A stretch of 64,000 bases of DNA, taken from positions 2,170,001 to 2,234,000 of the forward strand of contig CAWEXD010000008.1 in assembly GCA_963812945.1 (NCBI GenBank), read 5' to 3'. Each line of letters begins with the position of its first letter. Position 1 is the first letter of the stretch. The notes under the pieces were generated by a model that had not been told where the DNA came from, did not search any database, and worked only from the letters and a program-made list of their open reading frames with translations. Both the position numbers and the translations under genes were made by a program. Positions 9,021 through 18,200 of this stretch are shown here, in pieces. This DNA comes from DASRDR01 sp963812945 [NCBI: uncultured Candidatus Rokubacteria bacterium] (GTDB taxonomy: Bacteria; Methylomirabilota; Methylomirabilia; Rokubacteriales).

Positions 9021-10271
9021 TCATCCGCCGTACTCCATGATGTGGAGGCCGGCGTTGTAGTCCGTCACGTACACGATCCCGTCCGCGTCGACGAAGACGT
9101 CGGCCGCCTGGATCACACGCGCCCGGCCGGGCCGGTGATCGACGAGGCGGGCCGGGGTCGCGGGCACCAGGGCGCCGACCTCGACCGGGCGGTACCGATC
9201 GCGGATGTCGAAGACGCGCACCCCCGCGTTCTGGTAGGTCGCGAAGACGAGGTCGGAGCTGACGAAGCTCCCCGGCCGGTTCTCGTGGAGATTGTGGGGC
9301 CCGAAGTGCCCGCCCGTCCCGACATAGTCGGCCTCGTCGGGGGTCGGGCAGGTCGCGATGCTCACCGGGTTCGTGGGCTCGCGAATGTCGAAGAGCCAGA
9401 CGAGCTTGAGCCCGTCCTCCTGGTGGTCGAGCACCGCCTCGTCCAGGACGACCAGGAGGTCGCGGTCCGGCAGCGGCAGGCAATTGTGCGTGCCGCCCCC
9501 GAACGGCGGCGACCAGTTGCGATGGACGACCAGACGGGGCGCGCTCCGGTCGGCCACGTCGATCACGACGAGGCCGGCATCGCGCCAGGCGCCATACGCC
9601 GTGTCTCCGTCGACAATCGCGTGGTGCAAGCCGTTCCGCCGGCTGGCGGGCCAGGCCGGCTCCTCGCCGGCCGCCAGGTGCATCCCGGGAAGCCAGAACC
9701 GGCCCGCCGGCCGGGGCTCTCTCGGATCGGCCATGTCGATCGTCAGGAGGACGTAGTCGCTGAACCCGTCGAGCAGGACGGACGCGTAGGCCCATCGTCC
9801 GCCGACGTACCAGAGCCGGTGAATGCCCCCGCCCTCCACCGGCATGAACCCGATGCGACGCGGCGTCCCCGGCTGGGCGATGTCGAACACGGCGAGCCCG
9901 GCCGTCCAGTCGCGCGCCCGCCCTCTCGCGCCCTCGGCGGTGCCCACGGTCTTGCCGATCGAGCCCGAGTAGTAGGCGCGCTCGTCGGCGAAGGCGAGGT
10001 CGGCGAACATGTCCTTCGCGTTGATCACCAGCAGGAGGTCGTCGTGCGTCTGAAGGTGGATGTTCCAGGTCCCCGGCGGCGCGGCCTCGTAGTGGACGGG
10101 CCGGGGCCGTTTGGGGTCCCGGACGTCGACGACCGAAAAGCCCTTGGAGAACATGTGCCCGACGTAGGCATGACCGCGGTGCACCATGACCTGCACGCCG
10201 TCGGGACGGCCGCCCTGGTCGGAGTGGCCGATGAGACGCATGTTGCGCGCGTGGTCGGGCGTGGGGAGCAT
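9021..10271 (-). CDS. LVIVD-repeat (beta-propeller-like) protein
   Basis: 416 residues without an evident signal peptide. It contains repeated blades with the pattern V-x-V-x-D-I/V-R/A-D-P: FSVVDVRDPKRP, LAVFDIAQPGTP, LLTIDMADPREP, LVVIDVADRSAP, WLFDIREPTNP and VRVFDIRDRYRP. This is the LVIVD repeat family, which folds as a propeller and whose biochemical roles are largely undefined. The start ATG (10271) is 3 bases behind the monooxygenase stop codon, so the two are almost certainly co-translated. Several HxH and DH elements (HFGPHNLHEN, LDHQED) could bind metal. Function in the operon is unknown; a scaffold or enzyme partner of the monooxygenase is conceivable. Confidence 0.85.
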   Translation of the reverse strand: MLPTPDHARNMRLIGHSDQGGRPDGVQVMVHRGHAYVGHMFSKGFSVVDVRDPKRPRPVHYEAAPPGTWNIHLQTHDDLLLVINAKDMFADLAFADERAYYSGSIGKTVGTAEGARGRARDWTAGLAVFDIAQPGTPRRIGFMPVEGGGIHRLWYVGGRWAYASVLLDGFSDYVLLTIDMADPREPRPAGRFWLPGMHLAAGEEPAWPASRRNGLHHAIVDGDTAYGAWRDAGLVVIDVADRSAPRLVVHRNWSPPFGGGTHNCLPLPDRDLLVVLDEAVLDHQEDGLKLVWLFDIREPTNPVSIATCPTPDEADYVGTGGHFGPHNLHENRPGSFVSSDLVFATYQNAGVRVFDIRDRYRPVEVGALVPATPARLVDHRPGRARVIQAADVFVDADGIVYVTDYNAGLHIMEYGG

Positions 10272-10274
10272 GGC

Positions 10275-11510
10275 TCAGGCGGCGAGGAAGTGGGGCACGG
10301 CGATGTGCCGCAGCATGGCGTGCCCGTCCTGCAGGAGCCGCCACATCGCCCGCTCCTCGTCCGTCCGGAGGTTCACCCCGAGATGAGCGCCGAGCTTCCG
10401 CCCGTGCAGCATCACGCGCTCGCCGATCGGCTGCCGCACGGCGTTGAACCGGGCGAGGCCGCCGTCGACGTCGGCGTCGGGCGCCGCGAGCGCGTCGGCG
10501 AGGGCTCGCGCGTCCTCCGCCGCCTTCGAGACCCCGAAGCCCATGTGCGGTCGGCCGACGGAGGCGGCGTCGCCGATCAGCACCACCCGGCCGAAGACCA
10601 TCCTGGGGGACGCGTGATCGTAGATCGGCGTGAAGAACGGCCGCTCGATCCGCCGCAGCACGTCGAGGAACGGGGGCGGCATCACCGCCTCCGCATCCCG
10701 CCGCATGGCTGCGATGACCTCGTCGCGGATGAGCGGCGGGGGAATCGAGAACTCGTGGTGCCGGCCCTCCGCGTCGGAGCACATCTCCCGCAGGCCGGCG
10801 TCGTCGACAACGCGATACCAGATGAAGTTGTAGCGCCGGCTGCCCGGCCGCATCTCGTTGTTGAGTCCCGCGATCGGATAGCCGATGACCTGCTGGCGCG
10901 GCGGCAGGAAGAACGTGAAGTACGGGAAGATCGATCGCAGCGTGTCCGGGGACAGAGCGCCCTCGTCGGGCGCGCCGCGCCAGACGAGATAGCCGGCGTA
11001 GATCGGCTGCACCTCGGGCGCCACCTGCGCGCGCACGCTCGAGCGAAACCCGTCGGCGCCGATCAGGAGGTCAGCGCGCTCCTCGTGTCCGTCGGCAAAC
11101 CGCACCGTGACGTGGTCACGGTCCGGCTCGGCACTCGCGAAGGCCCGCCCGAGATGGTAGTGCGCGTCGGGGAGGAGCCCGCGCAGCATGCGCTGGAGCC
11201 GGTCCCAGGACGTGAGGATCTGGCGCAGGGGCCGTTCCCCGATCGTGCGTCCCCGGGCGTCGATCAGGATGCGCTTCTCGACCTCGACGCCGAGCTCGCG
11301 CGTCCCGGCGCCGCTCAGCTCGAGGGCCTCGAGCAGCTCCGGATGCGCGGTGATCCCCGCCCCCCGTCCCACCAGCTCCACGGAGGAGCGCTCGTAGACG
11401 TCGGCGTCCCACCCGACTCGGCGGAGGAGCGCGGCCGTGAACAGCCCGGACATCGACCCGCCGATCACGACGGCGCGCCGTCGGGCCCGTCGAAGGCCGT
11501 GTGGGCTCAT
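10275..11510 (-). CDS. FAD-dependent aromatic-ring monooxygenase (PHBH-like, class A)
   Basis: 411 residues. N-terminal FAD-binding dinucleotide motif AVVIGGSMSGLFTAALLRR, middle GD-like motif LLIGADGFRSSVR, and C-terminal FAD ribose motif VLIGDAASVGRPHMGFG. These three define the single-component flavoprotein hydroxylases. The RPHMGFG variant and overall layout resemble dihydroxypyridine/salicylate-type hydroxylases. The likely substrate is an aromatic or heteroaromatic acid imported by the neighbouring NitT/TauT-type transporter, but this is inference. It lies 56 bp behind the binding-protein gene and 3 bp before the LVIVD gene. Confidence 0.9.
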   Translation of the reverse strand: MSPHGLRRARRRAVVIGGSMSGLFTAALLRRVGWDADVYERSSVELVGRGAGITAHPELLEALELSGAGTRELGVEVEKRILIDARGRTIGERPLRQILTSWDRLQRMLRGLLPDAHYHLGRAFASAEPDRDHVTVRFADGHEERADLLIGADGFRSSVRAQVAPEVQPIYAGYLVWRGAPDEGALSPDTLRSIFPYFTFFLPPRQQVIGYPIAGLNNEMRPGSRRYNFIWYRVVDDAGLREMCSDAEGRHHEFSIPPPLIRDEVIAAMRRDAEAVMPPPFLDVLRRIERPFFTPIYDHASPRMVFGRVVLIGDAASVGRPHMGFGVSKAAEDARALADALAAPDADVDGGLARFNAVRQPIGERVMLHGRKLGAHLGVNLRTDEERAMWRLLQDGHAMLRHIAVPHFLAA

Positions 11511-11565
11511 CGAGACTCGGGCAGCGCCGTCACCCCGTTCACCGCGGGCGCGCCGGGCGGCCGGG

Positions 11566-12579
11566 TCAGGAGGCGGGCTTGAGATCCGTGAAGAACTGCG
11601 GGTGGCTCTTCATCACCTTGTCGATGAAGCGCAGCTCGAGCCCCTTCGACTGCGGCACCGGCGCCCGGAGCTTCTTCTGCTCGAGGAGGATCTGGACGTT
11701 CTCGTCCCAGGCCGCCAGGGTGTGCGGCGTGATCCGCGCGTCGAAGACCATCTGACCCAGCGCCTTCTTGGCGACCGCGGCGTCCAGCCCGGGGATCCAG
11801 CGCGTCGAGATCTCGGCCGCCTCGTCGGGATTCTTCCGCGTGTACCAGGTCGCCTCGGCGACGCCGATCACGTAGCGCTCGACGAGGTCCGGGCTCTTCT
11901 CGATCACGTCGTCGCGGACGGCCATGTTGATGAAGTAGCCGATGTGGCCGCCGCCGCGGCTCAGGAGCACCGCATCCGGAACCTTGGCCTCGATCTGCGA
12001 GCCGAACGGCTCCCAGCACGCGACCGCGTCGACGCTGCCGCCCTGGAGCGCCGACAGGATGTTGCCCGGGGGCACGTTGAGCACTTGCACCTTCTCGTAC
12101 GGCACCCCCTTCTTCTTCAGCACCACGCCGAGGTACTCGTCCGCCGTCCCGCCGACCGGGGTGCCGAGCTTCCGGCCCGCGAGGTCCTCGATCTTCGTGA
12201 TCCCGGTGCCCTTGCGCGTCCAGATCGTGACCGACTGGTCCCAGTACCGCCCGCTCCGGTCACCCATGAGCCCGACCACGCCCCGGGCGGCCATCCCCCG
12301 CTCGACGGCGAGCGGGTAGTTGGAGTACGCCGAGCCGATGATCTGGACCTCGCCCGCCTGGAGCGCCTTCGCCATCTCCTGCCCGGTGCCGAGCACCTTG
12401 AGCTTCAGGTCGACCCCGTGCTTGAGGAAGATCCCCTTCTCGACGCCGACGAAGCTCGGCACGTGGTTCATGTTGTTGCCCACGGCGGCGGTCAGCACGG
12501 CCGGCTCCTGGGCGGTCGGCGCGCCGGCGAGCATGAACACCGCCACGATTGCGAGGACCAGGCTCGAGAGCTTCTTCAT
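11566..12579 (-). CDS. ABC transporter substrate-binding protein, NitT/TauT (SsuA) family
   Basis: 337 residues from ATG 12579, preceded by a good ribosome-binding site (GGAGAGGGGG). Residues 1-23 are a signal peptide ending around AGAPTAQE. The mature part has NMNHVPSFVGVEKGIFLKHG, the hallmark start of NMT1/SsuA-like binding proteins, and GKLGTPVGGTADEYL-like strand motifs in the second lobe. It delivers ligand to the permease pair at 6655-8189. Family ligands include nitrate, taurine, sulfonates, pyrimidine precursors and phthalate-type aromatics; the flavin monooxygenase next to it makes an aromatic acid plausible. Confidence 0.93.
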   Translation of the reverse strand: MKKLSSLVLAIVAVFMLAGAPTAQEPAVLTAAVGNNMNHVPSFVGVEKGIFLKHGVDLKLKVLGTGQEMAKALQAGEVQIIGSAYSNYPLAVERGMAARGVVGLMGDRSGRYWDQSVTIWTRKGTGITKIEDLAGRKLGTPVGGTADEYLGVVLKKKGVPYEKVQVLNVPPGNILSALQGGSVDAVACWEPFGSQIEAKVPDAVLLSRGGGHIGYFINMAVRDDVIEKSPDLVERYVIGVAEATWYTRKNPDEAAEISTRWIPGLDAAVAKKALGQMVFDARITPHTLAAWDENVQILLEQKKLRAPVPQSKGLELRFIDKVMKSHPQFFTDLKPAS

Positions 12580-12658
12580 CGTCGTGCCCCCTCTCCGAGC
12601 GTTCGGGACCGAGGAGCGTTCCGGGTGACCCCGGTGAGTCAGAATACCGCCGGCCGCG

Positions 12659-13915
12659 TCACCCCATCCAGCGGACGACGCCCGTGATCCCATCGACGGC
12701 CACCTGCGCGCCGTCCGGAATGCGCCGGGTTGCCTCGAGCGCGCCGAGCACGGCCGGCAGACCCCGCTCCCGGGCCAGCGCGGCCAGGTGCGAGGTGCTG
12801 CCGCCCCGCTCCGCGACGACGGCGCTCACCCGCGGCAAGACGGCGGAGAGCGCCGGGCCGGCCACGGTGGTGACCAGGACGTCGCCGTACCCCACGCGGA
12901 CCAGATCGCCCTCACTCACGACGACGCACGCCCGGCCCACGCCCCAGCCGAGCCCCGACGGCTGGCCGGTCAGGCCCGGATGCCGCTGCCAGAGCGCGGC
13001 GTCGGGAAGCACCTGCACGTCGACCCGGAGCGGGCGCGCCTGCAGGAGCTGGAGGCCCTCGTCGCCGAGCGCCCACTCGACCTCCACCGGGGTGCCGAGG
13101 ATCGATTCCACCCTGCGCACCATCCGCCCCAGCTCCTCGGCCTGGGCCGGCTCGAGGCACGGCGTCGAGACCAGGGCGGCGGGAACCCCGCGGGCTCGAG
13201 GGCCCGTCCCGTCCGCGCAGGCGAGGAGCTGGTCCTTGACGCCCGGCTCGACGCGGCCGAGGGTGCCCTCGGGCGACAGGTGGAACCGGTCGGGCACGAT
13301 TTCCCCGTGCGCCACGCTCGCTCCGAGACCCCAGGCGCCGGTCACGAGCATGCCGCCATCGGGCGTGCGGCTCAACGCGCCGCCCGCCGCGCGCGCGGGA
13401 ACCAGCCGCTGGATGAGGACGGCCATCGCGGTCCCGGCCGGGTCGAGGCCGCGCTCCCGAAGGTAGCGCAAAGCCCGCGTGGACCAGAGCGACGCCCAGC
13501 ACGCCCGCACCGCGGTGACGAGGTCGGGCGCGTCGCCGATGCCGAGGAACGTCTCGAACTGGCCCGCGGCGCCGCCGCGGGGCGTGTCCTCCAGGAGCGC
13601 GGACGAGCGCACCGCCACGGGCGCCTTGGGCGGCGCCAGTGCGAGCGGCGCCCGCGTGAGCCCCAGGCGCACCTCGACCGCCAGCCGCCGCGCCCCCGAC
13701 TCGTCGGCGGTAGCCACGCGCGCGGCGGCGTCCGCGACTCCGGCCGCAGCGAGCGCGGCCCGGTACGCCTCGGCCGGCAGCACGGCGCCCTCGGGAACCG
13801 GCAGCCCGGCGGCGAGAAGACGCGCGAGGGTCGCCGCCTTCGGCCCCGCCCGAGCGGGCGTGGCCGCCGTCCGGTCGGTCAGCGGCAGGAGCGCACTGTC
13901 ATCCGAGCGCAGCAT
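12659..13915 (-). CDS. PEP synthase-like protein: ATP-grasp PEP/pyruvate-binding domain plus phosphohistidine swivel domain
   Basis: 418 residues. The first about 310 residues resemble the nucleotide-binding half of PEP synthase / pyruvate phosphate dikinase (VAVRSSALLEDTPRGGAAGQFETFLG; VEVEWALGDEGLQLLQARPLR). The last 90 residues form the swivelling domain with the catalytic-histidine motif RGGSTSHLAALARE (His near 376) and GLPAVLG. The C-terminal PEP-binding barrel of PEP synthase is absent and there is no insert like the rifamycin-binding domain of Rph, so the phosphate acceptor is not obvious. It lies 18 bp behind the M24 gene and 79 bp before the binding protein. An antibiotic-type or metabolite phosphotransferase, or one half of a split enzyme, are alternatives. 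Confidence 0.85.
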   Translation of the reverse strand: MLRSDDSALLPLTDRTAATPARAGPKAATLARLLAAGLPVPEGAVLPAEAYRAALAAAGVADAAARVATADESGARRLAVEVRLGLTRAPLALAPPKAPVAVRSSALLEDTPRGGAAGQFETFLGIGDAPDLVTAVRACWASLWSTRALRYLRERGLDPAGTAMAVLIQRLVPARAAGGALSRTPDGGMLVTGAWGLGASVAHGEIVPDRFHLSPEGTLGRVEPGVKDQLLACADGTGPRARGVPAALVSTPCLEPAQAEELGRMVRRVESILGTPVEVEWALGDEGLQLLQARPLRVDVQVLPDAALWQRHPGLTGQPSGLGWGVGRACVVVSEGDLVRVGYGDVLVTTVAGPALSAVLPRVSAVVAERGGSTSHLAALARERGLPAVLGALEATRRIPDGAQVAVDGITGVVRWMG

Positions 13916-13932
13916 GGGAGCTCCAGCCGGCG

Positions 13933-15168
13933 TCAGTCCACGTACGTGATCTGCTCGACCGGGAAGTTCGAGATGATCTCGATCCCCTTGTCGTTGACGA
14001 TCAGCATTTCCTCGATCCGGACGCCGAACTGGAACTTCTTGCCGTGCTGGGTCTCCAGGGCAAAGACCATGCCGGGCTGGATCTTCAGCGGGTGGTCGAG
14101 CGACCAGATCCGCGAGATGACCGGCTGGTCATACTGGGCGAGCCCGAGGCCGTGGCCCCAGAGGTTGGCCGCCGCCTGGTCCTCCTCCTTGTAGCCCCAC
14201 GCCTCCTTGGCGGACGGCCACTTGAGCGCGATGTCCCGGGTGGTGACGCCCGGCTTGGTAGCGCGGATCGAGTCGTAGAGCCACTTGAGCGCCAACGCGT
14301 AGTGATCCTTCATCTCCTGGGTCGGGGGCTTCCCGACGCAGTAGGTGCGGTAGTAGCACGACTTGTAGCCGTTCCAGGTGAGCGCGGCCAGGTCCATGAA
14401 GACGATCTCGCCCGGCCGGATGATACGGTCGGAGAAGTTCCGCCAGTTGGGCCAGGTGTTGGGGCCGGAGGAGACGATGACGTCCTCGACGTCCTCCATG
14501 CCGGGTACCGAGTAGAGGTACTCCATGATGTGCGCGGTGACCTGGTTCTCGGTCAGGCCCGGCTTGAGATAGCGCATCGTCTCCCAGTGGGCGGCGTCCC
14601 CGATGGCGCCGACGATGCGGAGGCACTCCTGCTCGTCCTCGTTCTTGATGGCCCGGGCCTCCATCATCGGCGTCATGCCGTCGGCCCACTTGACCTTGGC
14701 GTCCTTGAAGGCCTGGAGCATGTTGATGTCGATGAAGTCGACCCCGAGCGTCTTGCCGGCGACGTCGAACCGCTTCATCTCCTTGACGATGGCGGCGGTG
14801 AACTTCTTGACCTGCGCCTTCGAGGCCGGGCCGGCCGCCCCCTTGATCCAGGCGTACGACCATCGGATGTTCTCCTCGGGGATCCACGGAGCGTGGCGCT
14901 GGATCTGGAAGCCGATGTCCCCCTGCTCGAACAGCACCGGCTGCCCTTCCCCGCAGAGGAGCGCGTAGCGGAGACCGGGTTTCAGGCGGTTCCAGCCTGG
15001 GGTCAGCGTGCTGGTGACGTAGCGGACGTTCTCGTCGTACATGAGCAGCATCGCGCCGAGCCCGTGGGCCTTCATCTTCTCCCGCGCCCGCTCGAGCCGG
15101 TACTTCCTCAGCCGGTCCCAGTTGACGCGCTGCTGCCAGTCGACGCCGACCGTACCGAAACTCGCCAT
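13933..15168 (-). CDS. M24-family (Xaa-Pro peptidase / creatinase-fold) protein with altered metal site
   Basis: 411 residues, start ATG 15168 behind AGGAGG. N-terminal creatinase-like domain (RLERAREKMKAHGLGAMLL) and C-terminal pita-bread domain. Of the five canonical metal ligands, Asp259 (VFMDLAAL), His339 (GHGLGL), Glu372 (FALETQHG) and Glu386 (RIEEMLI) are present, but the second aspartate of the usual GYxSDxTRT motif reads GYKSCYYRT, with Cys271 in its place. Family members include prolidases, creatinase and the DMSP lyase DddP, so the reaction need not be peptide cleavage. It is the promoter-proximal gene of the 12-gene run, 18 bp before the PEP-synthase-like gene. Confidence 0.9.
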   Translation of the reverse strand: MASFGTVGVDWQQRVNWDRLRKYRLERAREKMKAHGLGAMLLMYDENVRYVTSTLTPGWNRLKPGLRYALLCGEGQPVLFEQGDIGFQIQRHAPWIPEENIRWSYAWIKGAAGPASKAQVKKFTAAIVKEMKRFDVAGKTLGVDFIDINMLQAFKDAKVKWADGMTPMMEARAIKNEDEQECLRIVGAIGDAAHWETMRYLKPGLTENQVTAHIMEYLYSVPGMEDVEDVIVSSGPNTWPNWRNFSDRIIRPGEIVFMDLAALTWNGYKSCYYRTYCVGKPPTQEMKDHYALALKWLYDSIRATKPGVTTRDIALKWPSAKEAWGYKEEDQAAANLWGHGLGLAQYDQPVISRIWSLDHPLKIQPGMVFALETQHGKKFQFGVRIEEMLIVNDKGIEIISNFPVEQITYVD

Positions 15169-15288
15169 TCCGATCCTCCTGTTAGGTCTCGAGGGAATCC
15201 GCCGTCAAACGACGGTCACTGTAGCGAGGAATCGCCAAAACGCCAAGACGCCATCACGGCTCGGGGACTTGTCGGCTCGCAGCAGCGG

Positions 15289-18200
15289 CTACCGCGCCGC
15301 ATCCGCCTTCTCCAGCCAGAACGCCATGCCCATCTCCCGGTACATCTCGGTGGCAGTCGAGAGATGCTCGTCGGCCAGCTCGCGCGAGGCCGTACGCCCG
15401 AAGAGCGTGCCAAGCCCGCGATGGCAGTGGGCGACGAGGGGGCGCATGTCGAGTCGCTCGGCCAGCGCCAAGGCCTCACGATAGTAGCCCTCGGCCTCGT
15501 CAGTCGCTGGCGCGCTTGGATGCGTGGCGATCTCGCCCAGAAGCCGTAGCGCCCACGCTTCATGACCCCGCTCGCCTCGCTCGCGAGTGAGATCGAGCGC
15601 GCGCGTCGCGGCGGCGCGCGCCTCGTCGACGCGGCCGGCCGCGAAGAGCGCTTCGCCGAGGCGCAACTCGGCCAGCCCCTCCCACCATTCCAGGCCGTTC
15701 CGGATGGCGGCTCGTGCCGCCGGCACGAGGCTGAGGGTGTCTTTCGCGCGCCCTTCGAGGACCGAGAGTGCGCTCAGCTCCAGCGTCACCGCGGGGATCA
15801 TGAAGCCGATCGTCAGCTCCTCCGCCAGTGAGCGCGCCCGACTCAGGGTCGCCTTGCCTTGAGCAAGGTCGCCACGGAGCGTGTGAACGCGTCCGGCGCT
15901 CCAGCACGCGACGGCCAGGCTGTACGGATGTCCGACCTCCTCTGCCAACGCGATCGCGGCCCGGCCGTGGCGGACCGCTTCTTCGAAGAGACCCCGCTGA
16001 GCCTGGACAGCCGCGAGGTTCGACAGCGCGTTCACCGCCGGCAGGAGGGCGCGCCCGAAACGCTCGCGGACCCGTCCGGACGGGATCAGCTGCAGGATCC
16101 GCTCCTGGAACGGCTGGGCCCGCCGGTAGTCCCCCGCGGAATAGGCGTTGAGACCGAGGTTCGTGTTGGCACCGATCTGCGCGACCAGGTCCCCGATCGC
16201 CTCGCCCACCGCCCGAGCCCGCTCGGAGATGGCCTCCGACTCCGCCCGGCGACCGGCGAAACACAGGAAATTGCCTATCAACGCCCACACTCGACTGAGC
16301 CGGCGCTGGTCGCCGAGCCGCTCCGCGGCGCCTTCGGCGTCCCGCATCACATCGCTGGCCCGAGCGAACTGCCCGAGTGGGGCGAGCGCGTTCCAGAGCT
16401 CGATCCGGAGGTCCACCGCCGCTTCCAGGGTCTCGGGGGACTCTGGCAGGTGTCCCAGCGCCTCGAGCGCCCGCTCCATGTGAGTGGCGGCCTCCAGGTT
16501 CGCGGATCGGGCCAGGGCCTTGGCTCCGGCCTGCCGCAGGTACCCGACCGCCTTCTCCCACTCCTCGGCCCGGAACGCGTGGTGGGCCAGGCGCTCGACG
16601 TGCTCGCCGAGCCGGTCCGGATAGCGCCGCTCGATCGCCTCCACGATCTGGCCGTGGAGGCGTCGGCGGCGCTCCTGGAGGAGGCCGCCGTACGTGACGT
16701 CGTGCGTCAGGGCATGCTTGAACGTGTACTCGACGTCCGGGAAAATGCGCGTCTCGTAGAGGAACTCGGCGGTCTGGAGCCGCCCGATCGCGGCGGAGAG
16801 CTCGGCCTCGCCCTGCTCGGCAATCGCCTGGAGCAGCCCGCGCGGGACGTCCTTCCCGATCACCGACGCCGTCTGGAGGACGGCCCGGTCCGCGGGCGCC
16901 AGCCGGTCGATGCGGGCCGCCAGCACGGCCTGCACCGTCGCCGGCACCTGGACGGCCGGCAGAGGGCGCGCCAGCCGGTAGGCACCGCGCTCACCGACCA
17001 GGGACCTCGTCTCGACGAGTGACCACACGCTCTCCTCGAGAAAGAACGGGTTCCCCTCGGTCCGCTCGATCAAGAAGCGCTTGAGCGGCTCGAGACCGGC
17101 GTCGGAACCCACCAGCGCGCCGAGGAGCTCCGTGGCGTGGTCGTGCGGCAAGGGATCGAGCCGGAGCTGCGTGTAGTACGTGCGGCTGCCCCACTGGTGC
17201 TGATACTCGGGCCGGTAGTTCACGAGGAGCAGGACCCGGGCCGCCGGCAGGCTCTCGACCAGCGCGTCCAGCAGCGCCTGGGTCTCGGAGTCGATCCAGT
17301 GGAGGTCCTCGAAGATCACGAGCAGCGACTGCACCTGGCTCTCGCGCAGCAGGAGTCGCCGCAACGAGTCCAGGGTCTGCCGCCGACGCTGAGATGGATC
17401 GAGCGCCGCCCACGCAGGATCGTCGGCGGACCCGAGGAGCGACAGGAGCGCCGGCAGGTCACCCTCCAGGGTGCGGTCCAGGGTGAGCAGCTTCCCGGTC
17501 AGTTTCTCCCGAACCGCCCGCGGACCGTCCCGATCCTCGACCCCGACATAGCCCTTGAGCAGGTCGATCACCGGCAGATAGGCCGTCGCCTTGCCGTGCG
17601 AGACCGAGCCCGCCTGGAGCACGAGCCACCCGTGGACCCGGTACGAGTGGGTGACTTCCCAGACCAGGCGCGACTTGCCTACACCCGGCTCCCCCACGAT
17701 CGCGACGAGCTGCCCCTGGCCGTTGCCGGCGCGGCTCAGCGCCTGGCGTAGCTGGTCCAGCTCGCCCGTGCGGCCCACGAAGCGGGTCAGGCCTCGCGCC
17801 GCCGCCGCGTGGAGCCGCGATCGCCGCGGTCCGGCGCCGGTCAGCTCGTAGATCTCGACCGGCGCCTCGAGACCCTTCACGGGCACCGGGCCCAGCGGCG
17901 TCACCACGATGAATCCTTCCGCCAAGTGGAGCACGGCGGCCGTCAGGAGCGTGGTGTCGGGCTTGGCCAGCTGCTCCATGCGAGCGGCCAGGTGGGTCGT
18001 CTGCCCGACCGCGGTGTAGTCCATCCGCAGATCGCTCCCGATCGCCCGGACCACCACCTCGCCGGAATTGACGCCGACTCGAACCTGGAGTAGGACCCCG
18101 TGTCTCCGCCGGACCTCCTCGGCGTGTCGGCGAATGGCGGCCTGCATGTCGAGCGCCGCGTAGCACGCGCGGACGGCGTGGTCCTCGTGGGCAACCGGCG

